DNA of 27,096 bases from the NCBI GenBank assembly GCA_020632925.1, contig JACKER010000060.1, positions 1 to 27,096 on the forward strand, read 5' to 3'. Both the position numbers and the translations under genes were made by a program. The notes under the pieces are model-generated. The model saw nothing but the letters and a program-made list of their open reading frames with translations. It was not told the DNA's origin and made no database searches. This DNA comes from Alphaproteobacteria bacterium (GTDB lineage Bacteria > Myxococcota_A > UBA796 > GCA-2862545). Shown piece by piece: positions 16,863 through 24,540 of this stretch; within the stretch, counting starts at the first letter, position 1, and the number at the start of each line of letters is the position of its first letter.

Positions 16863-18044
16863 CTACGCCTCCAAGATCGCGCGAAGCTCGCTGCCTGCTG
16901 CCATGCTTCGAGCCGACAGCAGGACTAGCGCCGATGCTGTGGACTCAATCACTTCGATGAACTCGTCCTGTTCGCGGAGCGAAGGCACCGGGACAGGGAT
17001 TCGTCGTACGTCCCTCAACGTCGTCGCCTTCTGCTGCGTCGCCCCGATGAGGCCGTCGAACCGACCTGTTTCGCGGTACCACGTCAGGAAGTGGTAGAGG
17101 AATCTACCCCTGAGTCTTGAGTCATCCGGACGAATACGGAGAGTATTCGAGGACAGAATCATCGGGGGCAGACCGCCAGGAATCACGGCTACCGAGCCGC
17201 AGCTCATGCCCTTCTTGATCATGACGATGTCGTTCGGTCGAACGCCGCACTTGGCCAAGCGTTCCGCTGTCTCCGCAGAAACGAAGTACGGGCGGTCTAC
17301 CACATAAGCTCCCGTGGAGATGTGGCTGCCTTGTACGACCGGCACCCCCTCGTCCGTCCAATGCTCACCCTTCAGGTTGCTGCCAAAGGGCCCATCGACG
17401 ACGCCTCCATCTGCAACCACCTCACCGAGGGATTGTCGGGGCGATTGACTTATCGGAGCCGATTTTCTGCCGAAAGTGCTCTCGCGCAGGGCTCGCAACA
17501 AGGAAGCCGCTTGCCCTTCGGCATCGCGCAGCGCATCACACAGCACGGCCCATGCACTGAACAGCGATGCGATACGCGCCTGTGCTTCCAGCGGGGGAAG
17601 GGCGAACTCGTACTCCTTCAGGCTCGACCAGTTGGTCCGCGGAGAGAGGGAACCCGCGGATGTACCGACCGCGTGGTCGAAGAAGGCATCGGTGGTGCAC
17701 ACGAAGGGCAGGAGCTCGGGCAGTAGCCGCGACGAATCCGCGCTCTCGAACACGTAGATGTCGCCCGAGCAGATGGCATCGAAATCCGCGACCGCGACCT
17801 TGCGCTGGTACGCCCGACGCTTCCCGAACAGCACCTGCCCAGGGCGCACGCGGTTGGTGAACGTCGTCCCGTCGGCCACGTCGGCCCAGGTGCGGACCCG
17901 CAGGTCGCCCGGCTCCAGGTGCTCCAAGCCGACGACGCGCTCGATCCCCTCCGCCACCGGATCCTTGCAGGTGTCCCGGTTCAGGCGCACCACCTCCCCG
18001 AACTTCACCAGTCTCCACCCCGGCTTCAGCGCGCCCTCACCCAT
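16863..18044 (-). CDS. hsdS: Type I restriction-modification specificity subunit
   Basis: HsdS recognises a two-part DNA target and organises the methylase and restriction subunits. The protein has 393 residues. The first target-recognition domain starts at GWRLVKFGEVVRLN (about 9-22) and ends near LPPLEAQARIASLF (about 150), followed by the central conserved helix. The second starts near QSLGEVVADGGVVDGPFGS (about 205) and ends at IPVPVPSLREQDEF, followed by the C-terminal helix. This two-domain layout is complete. The gene segment 16863-17500 looks less GC-biased than its neighbours, as is common for target-recognition domains exchanged by recombination. The ATG overlaps the end of the antitoxin/peptidase gene by 8 bp and is preceded by GGAGGAGG. 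The target sequence cannot be read from the protein. Confidence 0.95.
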   Translation of the reverse strand: MGEGALKPGWRLVKFGEVVRLNRDTCKDPVAEGIERVVGLEHLEPGDLRVRTWADVADGTTFTNRVRPGQVLFGKRRAYQRKVAVADFDAICSGDIYVFESADSSRLLPELLPFVCTTDAFFDHAVGTSAGSLSPRTNWSSLKEYEFALPPLEAQARIASLFSAWAVLCDALRDAEGQAASLLRALRESTFGRKSAPISQSPRQSLGEVVADGGVVDGPFGSNLKGEHWTDEGVPVVQGSHISTGAYVVDRPYFVSAETAERLAKCGVRPNDIVMIKKGMSCGSVAVIPGGLPPMILSSNTLRIRPDDSRLRGRFLYHFLTWYRETGRFDGLIGATQQKATTLRDVRRIPVPVPSLREQDEFIEVIESTASALVLLSARSMAAGSELRAILEA

Positions 18045-19131
18045 CCGCCTCCTCCGTCGCCCAGGTGTACCGCACCTTCAGCCCGTTGAGGTGAGAGTAC
18101 GGGATCCAGCCCTCCTTCTGCATCCGGCCAACCAGGATGCCGGGTGCCACCCCGATGCGTGCCGCGAGCGCCTCGACGTCGGCCGCGCTCCGCAGGGTCG
18201 CCAGGACCCGCGCGGCGGCCGGCGGGATGAGCAGGTCGCCCGCGAACCGGTTCGCCTCGTCCTCGAGCTCGACGTCGAGGCCGTCGAGGCCCTCGATGAA
18301 CTGCTGCTTGCGCGCGTGCTTGAGGATGTGACACGCCTCGTGGAAGAAGCTGAACCAGAGCTGGTCGTTGCTCTTGTAGCGGAGACTCAAGGCGAGCAGC
18401 GCCTTGTCGGTGGCGAGCCAGCGTGTGGCGCCGTGGACCGGGCAGCCGGGCGGTGCCGGCACGAACACCACCGCCACGCCCACCCGGGCGCACGCTTCCT
18501 GGAGGCGCGGGACGAACACGGCGGGGTCGGGCTCGACCGTCAGCCCGCGGAGCGCGGGCAAGGCGTCGCGGAAGGCGGCCTTGTCGTAGGGCGCGCAGCG
18601 GAGCGCCGTGGCGGCACGCTCGGCCTCGCGCAGCCAGGCGGCGACGGCACCGATCTTCTTGTCGACCTTGTCGGACGCACGGAAGGCCGCCAGCGGCTGG
18701 GCGTACCGATCGCGCCAACTCGCGACCGAGGCCACACCGAAGAACGACAGGCACTCCTCGACCTGCTCGCCCTTGTCGCGCGGCCGGCGCAGCCAGCCCT
18801 GCTTCGCCATCCACGCCAGCGGCAGCTCGGACAGCCAGCCGGCATCGGCGCGATGTGCCTCGATGGTGCGGCGGCGCTCGAGGGCGGCCTGGTACTGCGC
18901 CTCCCGGGTGAGCCAGAACTGCACCGGCCCGCCGAACACCGTGGCGAGACGGGAGCCGGTGTCCGGGGTGATCGACGCGCGACCCTTCACGAGGTCGTTG
19001 ACGTGCTTGCGGGTGAAGCCGATGCGCTCGGCGAACTCGGCTTGAGTCCAGCCGCGCTCTTCGAGCAGGTCCTCGATGGTCTCCCCGGGTGGCGAGACCC
19101 AGTCGGGGCGGAAGGTGTGCGGGTCAGTCAT
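18037..19131 (-). CDS. HigA-type HTH antitoxin fused to ImmA/IrrE metallopeptidase
   Basis: The predicted protein has 364 residues with an ATG at 19131; in-frame codons upstream belong to the overlapping toxin gene. Residues about 15-75 are an XRE/HigA helix-turn-helix (ETIEDLLEERGWTQAEFAERI, then TRKHVNDLVKGRASIT). The C-terminal part is an ImmA/IrrE-like zinc peptidase with HEACH (His264, Glu265, His268) and DEANRFAGDLLIP giving the third ligand (Glu292). ImmA-type proteases cut XRE-type repressors; here repressor-like and protease domains share one chain, as in several HigA family proteins. The gene overlaps the HigB-like gene by 8 bp and hsdS by 8 bp, so it is coupled to both toxin and restriction subunits. 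It probably neutralises the toxin and controls the palindrome upstream of higB. Confidence 0.88.
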   Translation of the reverse strand: MTDPHTFRPDWVSPPGETIEDLLEERGWTQAEFAERIGFTRKHVNDLVKGRASITPDTGSRLATVFGGPVQFWLTREAQYQAALERRRTIEAHRADAGWLSELPLAWMAKQGWLRRPRDKGEQVEECLSFFGVASVASWRDRYAQPLAAFRASDKVDKKIGAVAAWLREAERAATALRCAPYDKAAFRDALPALRGLTVEPDPAVFVPRLQEACARVGVAVVFVPAPPGCPVHGATRWLATDKALLALSLRYKSNDQLWFSFFHEACHILKHARKQQFIEGLDGLDVELEDEANRFAGDLLIPPAAARVLATLRSAADVEALAARIGVAPGILVGRMQKEGWIPYSHLNGLKVRYTWATEEADG

Positions 19132-19453
19132 GGTAGTCCCCGATGTAGACGATGCGGATCGCGGTGACCTGATCCCACGCCGGCGACCCATCGGGGCGCT
19201 CGGGCACGGGATCGTGCGCGGGTTCGAACACCAGGCGTCGCCCACCGTCGAGGTCGACGGCGAACTGCCCGGCCCGGTCACCCTTCAGGGGGTGGGGACG
19301 GCCGGCGACCAGATCGGTGACGCGCCCGGCGGCAGCCAGATCGGCGAGGCGTGCGCGAAGCTTTCGGGCACCGACCCCACCGAGGTGCTTCTTCTGCAGG
19401 CGCTCGGTGGTGCACAGGGCCTCCAGGTCGGCATCCGCCATGAGGATATCCAC
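19124..19453 (-). CDS. higB: HigB/RelE-like toxin
   Basis: The predicted protein has 109 residues. The GTG at 19453 is chosen because AGGGG lies about 8 bases upstream and the product then starts MDILMADADLEALC, matching HigB family starts. Family features follow: KKHLGGVGARKLRARLADL, the LKGDRAGQFAVDLDGGRRLVF core, and a C-terminal IRIVYIGDYHD strand. HigB toxins are ribosome-dependent mRNA interferases with the RelE fold. No frameshift or loss is seen. The toxin gene precedes the antitoxin gene, the usual higBA order, and overlaps it by 8 bp. A longer upstream open frame exists but runs inside hsdM and is rejected. Its position inside a restriction operon suggests it punishes loss of the locus; this is inference. 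Confidence 0.85.
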   Translation of the reverse strand: MDILMADADLEALCTTERLQKKHLGGVGARKLRARLADLAAAGRVTDLVAGRPHPLKGDRAGQFAVDLDGGRRLVFEPAHDPVPERPDGSPAWDQVTAIRIVYIGDYHD

Positions 19454-19476
19454 GCGTCGCCCCTTCTGCAAGATTC

Positions 19477-19495
19477 GTTCACCGAGTTGGTGAAC
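19477..19495. promoter_or_regulatory. Operator-like palindrome upstream of higB
   Basis: GTTCACCGAGTTGGTGAAC has 7-bp arms (GTTCACC/GGTGAAC) and a 5-base spacer. It lies 23 bp upstream of the higB start and touches the stop codon of hsdM. Position, size and symmetry fit an autorepression site for the HigA-type antitoxin. Clear -35 and -10 boxes are not evident. Confidence 0.65.
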
Positions 19496-20997
19496 TATTC
19501 CTGTTCGACGAGTCCGTCGAGCAGGTCGACGACGGCGTCCATCTGGGTCCAGAACGATCGGCCGGAAGCCTCCCAGCCCTCCCACGCCTCTCGCAGCGTC
19601 GGGGTCGCAGCGCCCGCGGTCGACGCCGCGCTCGGCCGCCTGACGTAGAGCGGGATCGAGAGGCTGTGCCCCTGCGCGGCGATCTCGGCGAGGGTCGCGA
19701 CCGTCGCGAAGCCCTCCTCGTCGGTGAAGGCTACGTAGGCCCGTTCGATACGCTGCTGATGTTCGGGGCGGAGGTAGCTCATCGCCCGCTCCCTCGCGAC
19801 CTCGTGGACCGCGTCGATCAGCAGCACCTTGCCGCGGCGCTCTGGCGGCTTCCGGCTGCGGCAGACGACGACGCAGGCCTCCATCGGAGAGTTGTAGAAC
19901 AGATTCGGCCCGAGCCCGAGCACGCACTCCACCAGATCCGCCTCCACCAGCTTGCGGCGCAGCTCCACCTCCTCCTTGCGGAACAGCACCCCATGCGGGA
20001 AGAGCACGGCGCACCGGCCAGTCCGTGCGTCCATCGAGCGGAGAATGTGCTGGAAGAAGGCGTAGTCAGCGCGGCCTTGGGGCGGCGTGCCGAGGAAGTT
20101 GCGGCCCCAGGGATCGCTCTGCCACGCCTCGCGGTTCCACTGCTTGATCGAGTAGGGCGGGTTCGCGACCACCAGGTCGAAGGTGCGGAGCGCGTCGTGC
20201 TCGATGAAGCCTGGGGTCGAGAGCGTGTCGCCTCGCACGACCTCGCTGTCCTCGACGCCGTGGAGCACGAGGTTCATGCGGGCGATGGAAGCGGTCATGT
20301 GGTTGCGCTCCTGCCCGTAGAGCTTGAGCGTGCGGTGCTCCCCACCCTTGCGCTTCACCTCGGCCAGGGCCGAGATGAGCATCCCGCCGGTGCCGCAGGT
20401 CGGGTCGTAGATGCGCTCGCCGGGCTGCGGGTCGAGCATCTGGACCATCAGGTGCACGACCGTGCGGTTCGTGTAGAACTCCTGCGCCGTGTGGCCGCTG
20501 TCGTCGGCGAACTTCTTGATCAGGAACTCGTAGCCGTTGCCCAGCTCGTCCTCGGGAACGTTCGCGAGCGACAGGGTGCGGCTGGAGAAGTGCTCCAGCA
20601 GGTTCTTGAGCGTGACGTCGGGAAGGCGCTCCTTGTTGGTCCACGGCGCATCGCCGAAGATGCCGTCCAGCTTGCCGGGGTTGGCGGCCTCGACCGCTCG
20701 GAGCGCGTTCTGGAGCGCGCGTCCGACGTCCTTCGCCGACGCACGCACGTCCTTCCAGTGTGCGCCGTCGGGGATCACGAAGCGGTCGTTCGCGGTGGCC
20801 AGCGCATAGGTGGCGTCCCCGCCGGACTCGGCCAGCGCTTCGGCGTGGTCCTCGTCCCAGACGTCGGACAGGCGCTTGTAGAACAGCATCGGAAACACGA
20901 ACTGCTTGTAGTCGCCGGCATCCACGAGGCCGCGCAGGATGACGGCTGCGCCCCAGAGGTAGGACTCGAGCTCGGCCTGGGTGATCGATGCGCTCAT
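19495..20997 (-). CDS. hsdM: Type I restriction-modification methylase subunit (B, proximal to hsdS)
   Basis: HsdM transfers a methyl group from S-adenosylmethionine to adenine N6 within the HsdS-specified target. The protein has 500 residues. Its N-terminal helical domain starts ITQAELESYLWGAAVILRG and has FPMLFYKRLSDVWDE. The methylase core has GQEFYTNR-type segment AQEFYTNRTVV, motif I DPTCGTGGML (from Asp198) and catalytic NPPY (279-282). C-terminal helices that contact HsdS follow. Motifs are intact. It starts by a 4-bp ATGA overlap with the AlbA-type gene and ends 41 bp before higB. It is similar along its whole length to the other HsdM-like protein (22850-24355), but many residues differ, so the two are paralogues rather than a recent duplication. 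Confidence 0.96.
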   Translation of the reverse strand: MSASITQAELESYLWGAAVILRGLVDAGDYKQFVFPMLFYKRLSDVWDEDHAEALAESGGDATYALATANDRFVIPDGAHWKDVRASAKDVGRALQNALRAVEAANPGKLDGIFGDAPWTNKERLPDVTLKNLLEHFSSRTLSLANVPEDELGNGYEFLIKKFADDSGHTAQEFYTNRTVVHLMVQMLDPQPGERIYDPTCGTGGMLISALAEVKRKGGEHRTLKLYGQERNHMTASIARMNLVLHGVEDSEVVRGDTLSTPGFIEHDALRTFDLVVANPPYSIKQWNREAWQSDPWGRNFLGTPPQGRADYAFFQHILRSMDARTGRCAVLFPHGVLFRKEEVELRRKLVEADLVECVLGLGPNLFYNSPMEACVVVCRSRKPPERRGKVLLIDAVHEVARERAMSYLRPEHQQRIERAYVAFTDEEGFATVATLAEIAAQGHSLSIPLYVRRPSAASTAGAATPTLREAWEGWEASGRSFWTQMDAVVDLLDGLVEQE

Positions 20998-22853
20998 GCC
21001 GGGTTCGTCTCCGGGGTGGTGTACTTCTGGTCCGGGTGGTTGGGCATCTCGGGGATGGTGTAGGCCAGGTCACCCGCGGCGAGCATCGGCTGGAGGTGAA
21101 GCCGGACCAGGTTCTTCGGGTCGCGATCGCCGAGGAGGCGAGCGAGCGCACGGGCGGAGTGTGGAGACGACGCGCACAAGTCGCGGATCAGCGTCCGCAG
21201 GACGTCCTGCCGGGGACGCGTGCCGCAGCGGAGCAAGCGCTCCCGCAGCGACTCGGAGAGGTGGCGTAGTTCGTCGGGGACCTGGTGTAGATCCGGCCGG
21301 GGCTGGTGTACTTCTGTCGCGGGGTGGTGCAGATCCGGCGCTGACGGAGTCGGTTCGGCTCCACGGATCCCCGGTCCCGGGATGTAGTAGGTGCGGTTGC
21401 CCGCGCCCTTCATCTCCAGCAGGTCCAGATCCCGCAGCCGACGCAGGTGCGCCGAGGCGGAGAGCGTGTCCACCCGGTTGATCGACCGGTAGGCCGCGTT
21501 GTCGATGGCGCCCACCTCACGGACGAACACGAGCGCGCGCGCCTCCTCGTCCGACAGCCGCTCTGCGGTCACCCGCCGGAGCCACGCGAGATCCGCCTCG
21601 CCGAGGAAGTGGTGGAACAGGAACGTGGCGACGAACTGGTCCGGCCGCCGGGTCGACTCGAAGGTCGGCGGGAGCAGGTCTTGCGCAACCATCAACTCCC
21701 GCATGGCGCGGATGCCGCTCCCCTTCGTCTCGGCGAGGTGCACATCGTGCAGCACAGCGGCGACGCGCGGGTTCCGCGTCTGTGATCCGGGCTCGCCGAG
21801 CTGCTCCTCGGCCTTCAGCGAGTGCCCGGGGTTGCGGACCTCGAGCCGGTTCGCGTACCGCAGGATCTGGATCGGGCCGTGGATGCGGTAGCTGCGGTGC
21901 ATCACCGCATTGACGACCGCCTCGCGCAGCACCCGGACCGGAAGGATGGTCTCGTCCGAGCGCATCGCCTCGCCCTCGGGAAGCGAGAACGAGGCCGGGA
22001 GGTCGTCGCGCACGGCCGCGATGGCCCTCCGTGCCGCGACGATCAGCGGGGCGCGGATCTCGACGGTGTCGAAGCGGCGGTCGGGGTCTTGCACCCACTC
22101 CCGCCCCGGCACCCGGACATAGTCGATACGCATCATCGGGAAGCAGCGCCGCAGCGCCATTCCAGTGCCGAACAAGAGCAGGCCCGCGACCGTCGGGCGA
22201 AGGACACCGTCCTCGAGGACCGCAGCACCGAGGGCACGCAGCAGGTCCGGGTCGGACCACGTCAGCTCCTCGGCCACCGGATTCGCGGCAGCGCGCAGCT
22301 CCCGGTACAGGCGGACCGCCTCGGGATCGATGTCCGACAGATCGGCATCACGCTGTACAGCGCCGTCGTAGGTGTCGACCTGGTGCCCCTGGTAGAGCGC
22401 GATCAGGTCGTCCTCGGTACCCTCCTGATCCGTGGAGCCGATGCGCCGGTACGCTCCGCGCGGCAGGCCGAGCGACTTGAGGTACAGCGGCTTCTCGGCC
22501 GGAGACAGCTCCGGCACGAGGACGACCAGCACCGCCTTGCCGTCGAGCTGCTCTACCGCCACCTGCGGGCGCACGGGCCGGTTGAAGGTGGAGGCGCACT
22601 GCGAGGCAAGGTCGCTCTGAGCCTGGTCGGGACCGGGCACACCCACGATGTCGTAGCCACGGCTGAACAGGGTGGGCTGCGCCGACGGCGCGACGCCGAG
22701 CAAAAGGTAGCCGCCACCGAGGCCCGGCTCGTTCGCGAAGGCACACACGGTCTCCAGCACCGACCGGTCGATGCGGGAGGCCTCCTTCGCCTCGATGGTG
22801 TGGGACTCGTCGACAGCGCGCAGCTCCTCGAGCAGGGACGCCGCGCTCCTCAT
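20994..22853 (-). CDS. AlbA_2/Schlafen-type protein with GHKL-like ATPase fold and winged helix
   Basis: The protein has 619 residues with ATG at 22853. Residues about 1-140 form an AlbA_2 (Schlafen-related) domain, with HTIEAKEA, VCAFANEPGLGGGYLLLGV and RGAYRRIGS. Residues about 295-385 contain PVRVLREAVVNAVMHRSY (Asn315, His319) and GHSL, which resemble the HATPase_c_4 region of ATP-dependent DNA-helicase-like regulators. A winged helix follows (about 430-490, ending RTYYIPG). A linker with 7-residue repeats and a C-terminal helical part (LGDRDPKNLVRLHLQPML) close the protein. Such proteins are recurrent in type I restriction operons (RloA-like accessory proteins), but their role is not established. 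ATGA overlaps join it to both hsdM genes, so it is tightly coupled to the methylases. A regulator or abortive-infection trigger is possible. Confidence 0.82.
   Translation of the reverse strand: MRSAASLLEELRAVDESHTIEAKEASRIDRSVLETVCAFANEPGLGGGYLLLGVAPSAQPTLFSRGYDIVGVPGPDQAQSDLASQCASTFNRPVRPQVAVEQLDGKAVLVVLVPELSPAEKPLYLKSLGLPRGAYRRIGSTDQEGTEDDLIALYQGHQVDTYDGAVQRDADLSDIDPEAVRLYRELRAAANPVAEELTWSDPDLLRALGAAVLEDGVLRPTVAGLLLFGTGMALRRCFPMMRIDYVRVPGREWVQDPDRRFDTVEIRAPLIVAARRAIAAVRDDLPASFSLPEGEAMRSDETILPVRVLREAVVNAVMHRSYRIHGPIQILRYANRLEVRNPGHSLKAEEQLGEPGSQTRNPRVAAVLHDVHLAETKGSGIRAMRELMVAQDLLPPTFESTRRPDQFVATFLFHHFLGEADLAWLRRVTAERLSDEEARALVFVREVGAIDNAAYRSINRVDTLSASAHLRRLRDLDLLEMKGAGNRTYYIPGPGIRGAEPTPSAPDLHHPATEVHQPRPDLHQVPDELRHLSESLRERLLRCGTRPRQDVLRTLIRDLCASSPHSARALARLLGDRDPKNLVRLHLQPMLAAGDLAYTIPEMPNHPDQKYTTPETNPA
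21276..21338 (-). repeat. Three imperfect 21-bp tandem repeats within the AlbA-type gene
   Basis: On the plus strand TGGTG-starting units begin at 21283, 21304 and 21325, exactly 21 bp apart; two contain AGATCCGGC. They encode three 7-residue units, PDLHHPA, TEVHQPR and PDLHQVP, residues 506-526, in the linker after the winged helix. A related TGGTGTACTTCTGG copy recurs at 21017-21030. Unit number may vary between strains. Confidence 0.75.
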
Positions 22854-24355
22854 TGCAGCCACCCGCCCTCCTCGATCACCTGGCGAAGGTGATCCTCCGC
22901 TTCCCGACAGCGGGTGAGCGCGTCCTTGAAGGCCGCGACCGCCTCTGAGAGCGGCGGGATGTCCGCCCCGATGGGCGGGAGGACGTAGCGCGAGATGTTC
23001 AGGGTCCAGCCCTCCTTCTCGACCTCGTCGAGCGTGACGACCCGCGCCTGATCCTCGACGTCCTCGAACGCCTCGACCCAGCCATGGATCTGCTGCGCGT
23101 GCTCGGGCTCCATGAAGTTCTGCGCGCGCCCCCGACGGAACGACGCGGAAGCGTCGACCACGAGCACCTTCCCCCTCCGCTCCGGGGCCTTGTGCTGGCG
23201 GAGGACCAGGACGCTGGCGGCGAGGCCCGTGCCGTAGAACAGGTTGGGAGCGAGGCCGATCACCGCCTCGATGTGGTCGGCGCGGAGCAGGTGCTGCCGG
23301 ATCTGTCCTTCGACGCCGCCCCGGAACAGCGCACCCTGGGGAAGGACGACCGCCATCCGCCCGGTGCGCGGCGCCATCGACTTCACCATGTGCTGGACCC
23401 AGGCCATGTCGCCGTTGCTGTCGGTGGGCAGGCCCGCGAACGCCCGGCCCCAGGGGTCCGACTCCCAGAGCTCGCGACCCCACTGGGCCAGGGAGAACGG
23501 CGGGTTGGCGATCACGACGTCGAAGGTCCCGAGACCACCCGTCGCCGGGTCGGTGAACACGGGGTTGCGCAAGGTGTCGCCGCGCTCGATGACGAAGTCC
23601 TCGATGCCGTGGAGGAACAGGTTCATCCGGGCGACCGACGCCGTGGTCAGGTTTTTCTCCTGCCCGTAGAGCTTGCCGAAGAACGTGCGCGGATCGCCGC
23701 CGCGCTCGCGGACGTGCTCCACGGCAGCCAGCAGCATGCCCCCAGTGCCGCAGGCCGGGTCGTAGATGGACTCGCCCTCGCGCGGGTCCACGATATCGAC
23801 CATGAGCCGCACGACGCTGCGCGGGGTGTAGAACTCGCCGGCCTTCTTGTTGGTCGCGTCCGCGAACTGCTTGATCAGGTACTCGTAGGCGTCGCCCATT
23901 ACGTCCGAGGTGACGCGGGCGTTGCCGATCGCCAGCGCAGAGAAGTGCTCGATCAGATCCTTGAGCAGCTCGTCGGGCAGCCGGTCCTTGTTCGTCCACT
24001 GCGCGTCTCCGAAGACGCCGTAGAGGTGCCGCTGGTTGGCGGCCTCGACGCCGCGCATCGCATTCGACAGCGCGGTGCCGACGTTCTTCGGCGTGGCGCG
24101 CACGTCGTTCCAGTGGCAGCCCTCGGGCACCTGGAAGCGGTGCTCGTCGGCGAAGTCCTCGCCGTACTCCTCGAGCATCGCGGCGTGCTCCTCGTCCCAC
24201 ACGTCGCAGATGCGCTTGAAGAAGAGGAGCGGCAGGATGTAGGACTTCCAGTCGGTCCGGTCGACCGGGCTACCACGCAGGATGTTCGCGGCTTCCCACA
24301 GGTGGGACTCGATCTCGGAGAGCGTCAGGGCGATCGGGAGGGAGGAGGGCGGCAA
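22850..24355 (-). CDS. hsdM: Second type I methylase subunit (A, promoter-proximal)
   Basis: The protein has 501 residues from the TTG at 24355, which gives the same length and N-terminus (LTLSEIESHLWEAANILRG) as other HsdM proteins. An ATG at 24508 would add 51 residues of unrelated low-complexity sequence, so it is not preferred, but the exact start is uncertain. The core has GEFYTPRSVV, motif I DPACGTGGML (from Asp199) and catalytic NPPF, a normal variant of NPPY. C-terminal LNISRYVLPP follows. All motifs look functional. It is the first gene of the array, ends with an ATGA overlap with the AlbA-type gene, and has no hsdS of its own nearby. It may share hsdS with the other HsdM or methylate as a separate partner. 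Confidence 0.93.
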   Translation of the reverse strand: MPPSSLPIALTLSEIESHLWEAANILRGSPVDRTDWKSYILPLLFFKRICDVWDEEHAAMLEEYGEDFADEHRFQVPEGCHWNDVRATPKNVGTALSNAMRGVEAANQRHLYGVFGDAQWTNKDRLPDELLKDLIEHFSALAIGNARVTSDVMGDAYEYLIKQFADATNKKAGEFYTPRSVVRLMVDIVDPREGESIYDPACGTGGMLLAAVEHVRERGGDPRTFFGKLYGQEKNLTTASVARMNLFLHGIEDFVIERGDTLRNPVFTDPATGGLGTFDVVIANPPFSLAQWGRELWESDPWGRAFAGLPTDSNGDMAWVQHMVKSMAPRTGRMAVVLPQGALFRGGVEGQIRQHLLRADHIEAVIGLAPNLFYGTGLAASVLVLRQHKAPERRGKVLVVDASASFRRGRAQNFMEPEHAQQIHGWVEAFEDVEDQARVVTLDEVEKEGWTLNISRYVLPPIGADIPPLSEAVAAFKDALTRCREAEDHLRQVIEEGGWLQ

Positions 24356-24476
24356 CGGAACGGGCTCCGGCTTGTTGGTCCGACACAGGTAGCACGAGAG
24401 GGCCGAGGGCTCAGCCGATCGTCGACAAGCATGCAGCAGGCGCGGGGCAGGATGCGTGATCAGGTGCTGCCGTGGG

Positions 24477-24490
24477 GCCTCGGCCGAGGC
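24477..24490. promoter_or_regulatory. Perfect 14-bp palindrome in the divergent promoter region
   Basis: GCCTCGGCCGAGGC is fully self-complementary and sits in the 185-bp gap between the two divergent operons. A weak -10-like TACACT (24509-24514) follows on the plus strand, 12 bases before the CD-NTase ribosome binding site, so the palindrome would lie at or near the -35 region. An operator for one or both operons is possible; GC-rich chance cannot be excluded. Confidence 0.4.
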
Positions 24491-24525
24491 AAGTTCCGGC
24501 GGAAGCATTACACTCCTGGCACAGT

Positions 24526-24531
24526 GGAGGG
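24526..24531 (+). promoter_or_regulatory. Ribosome binding site of the CD-NTase gene
   Basis: GGAGGG lies 9 bases before the GTG at 24541 and 3 bases before the GTG at 24535. Standard spacing favours 24541, which is taken as the start. Confidence 0.55.
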
Positions 24532-24540
24532 CTGGTGCCG

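Noticed and set aside
13365..16928. Plus-strand open frame of about 1187 codons
   Set aside because: It lies antisense to hsdR and the DUF262-HNH gene, is rich in Val, Leu, Glu, Arg and His as expected for a GC-rich mirror frame, and shows no domain motifs, while the minus strand has every HsdR motif.
22854..24200. N-terminal extension of the AlbA-type gene into the upstream hsdM
   Set aside because: The open frame continues, but the extra residues are an Arg/Gly/Ala-rich shadow of hsdM; the ATG at 22853 forms an ATGA overlap and begins the AlbA_2 domain.
24356..24508. 51-residue extension of the promoter-proximal HsdM from an ATG at 24508
   Set aside because: The extra residues are unlike HsdM N-termini and the TTG at 24355 gives the normal family length; the longer form is not fully excluded.
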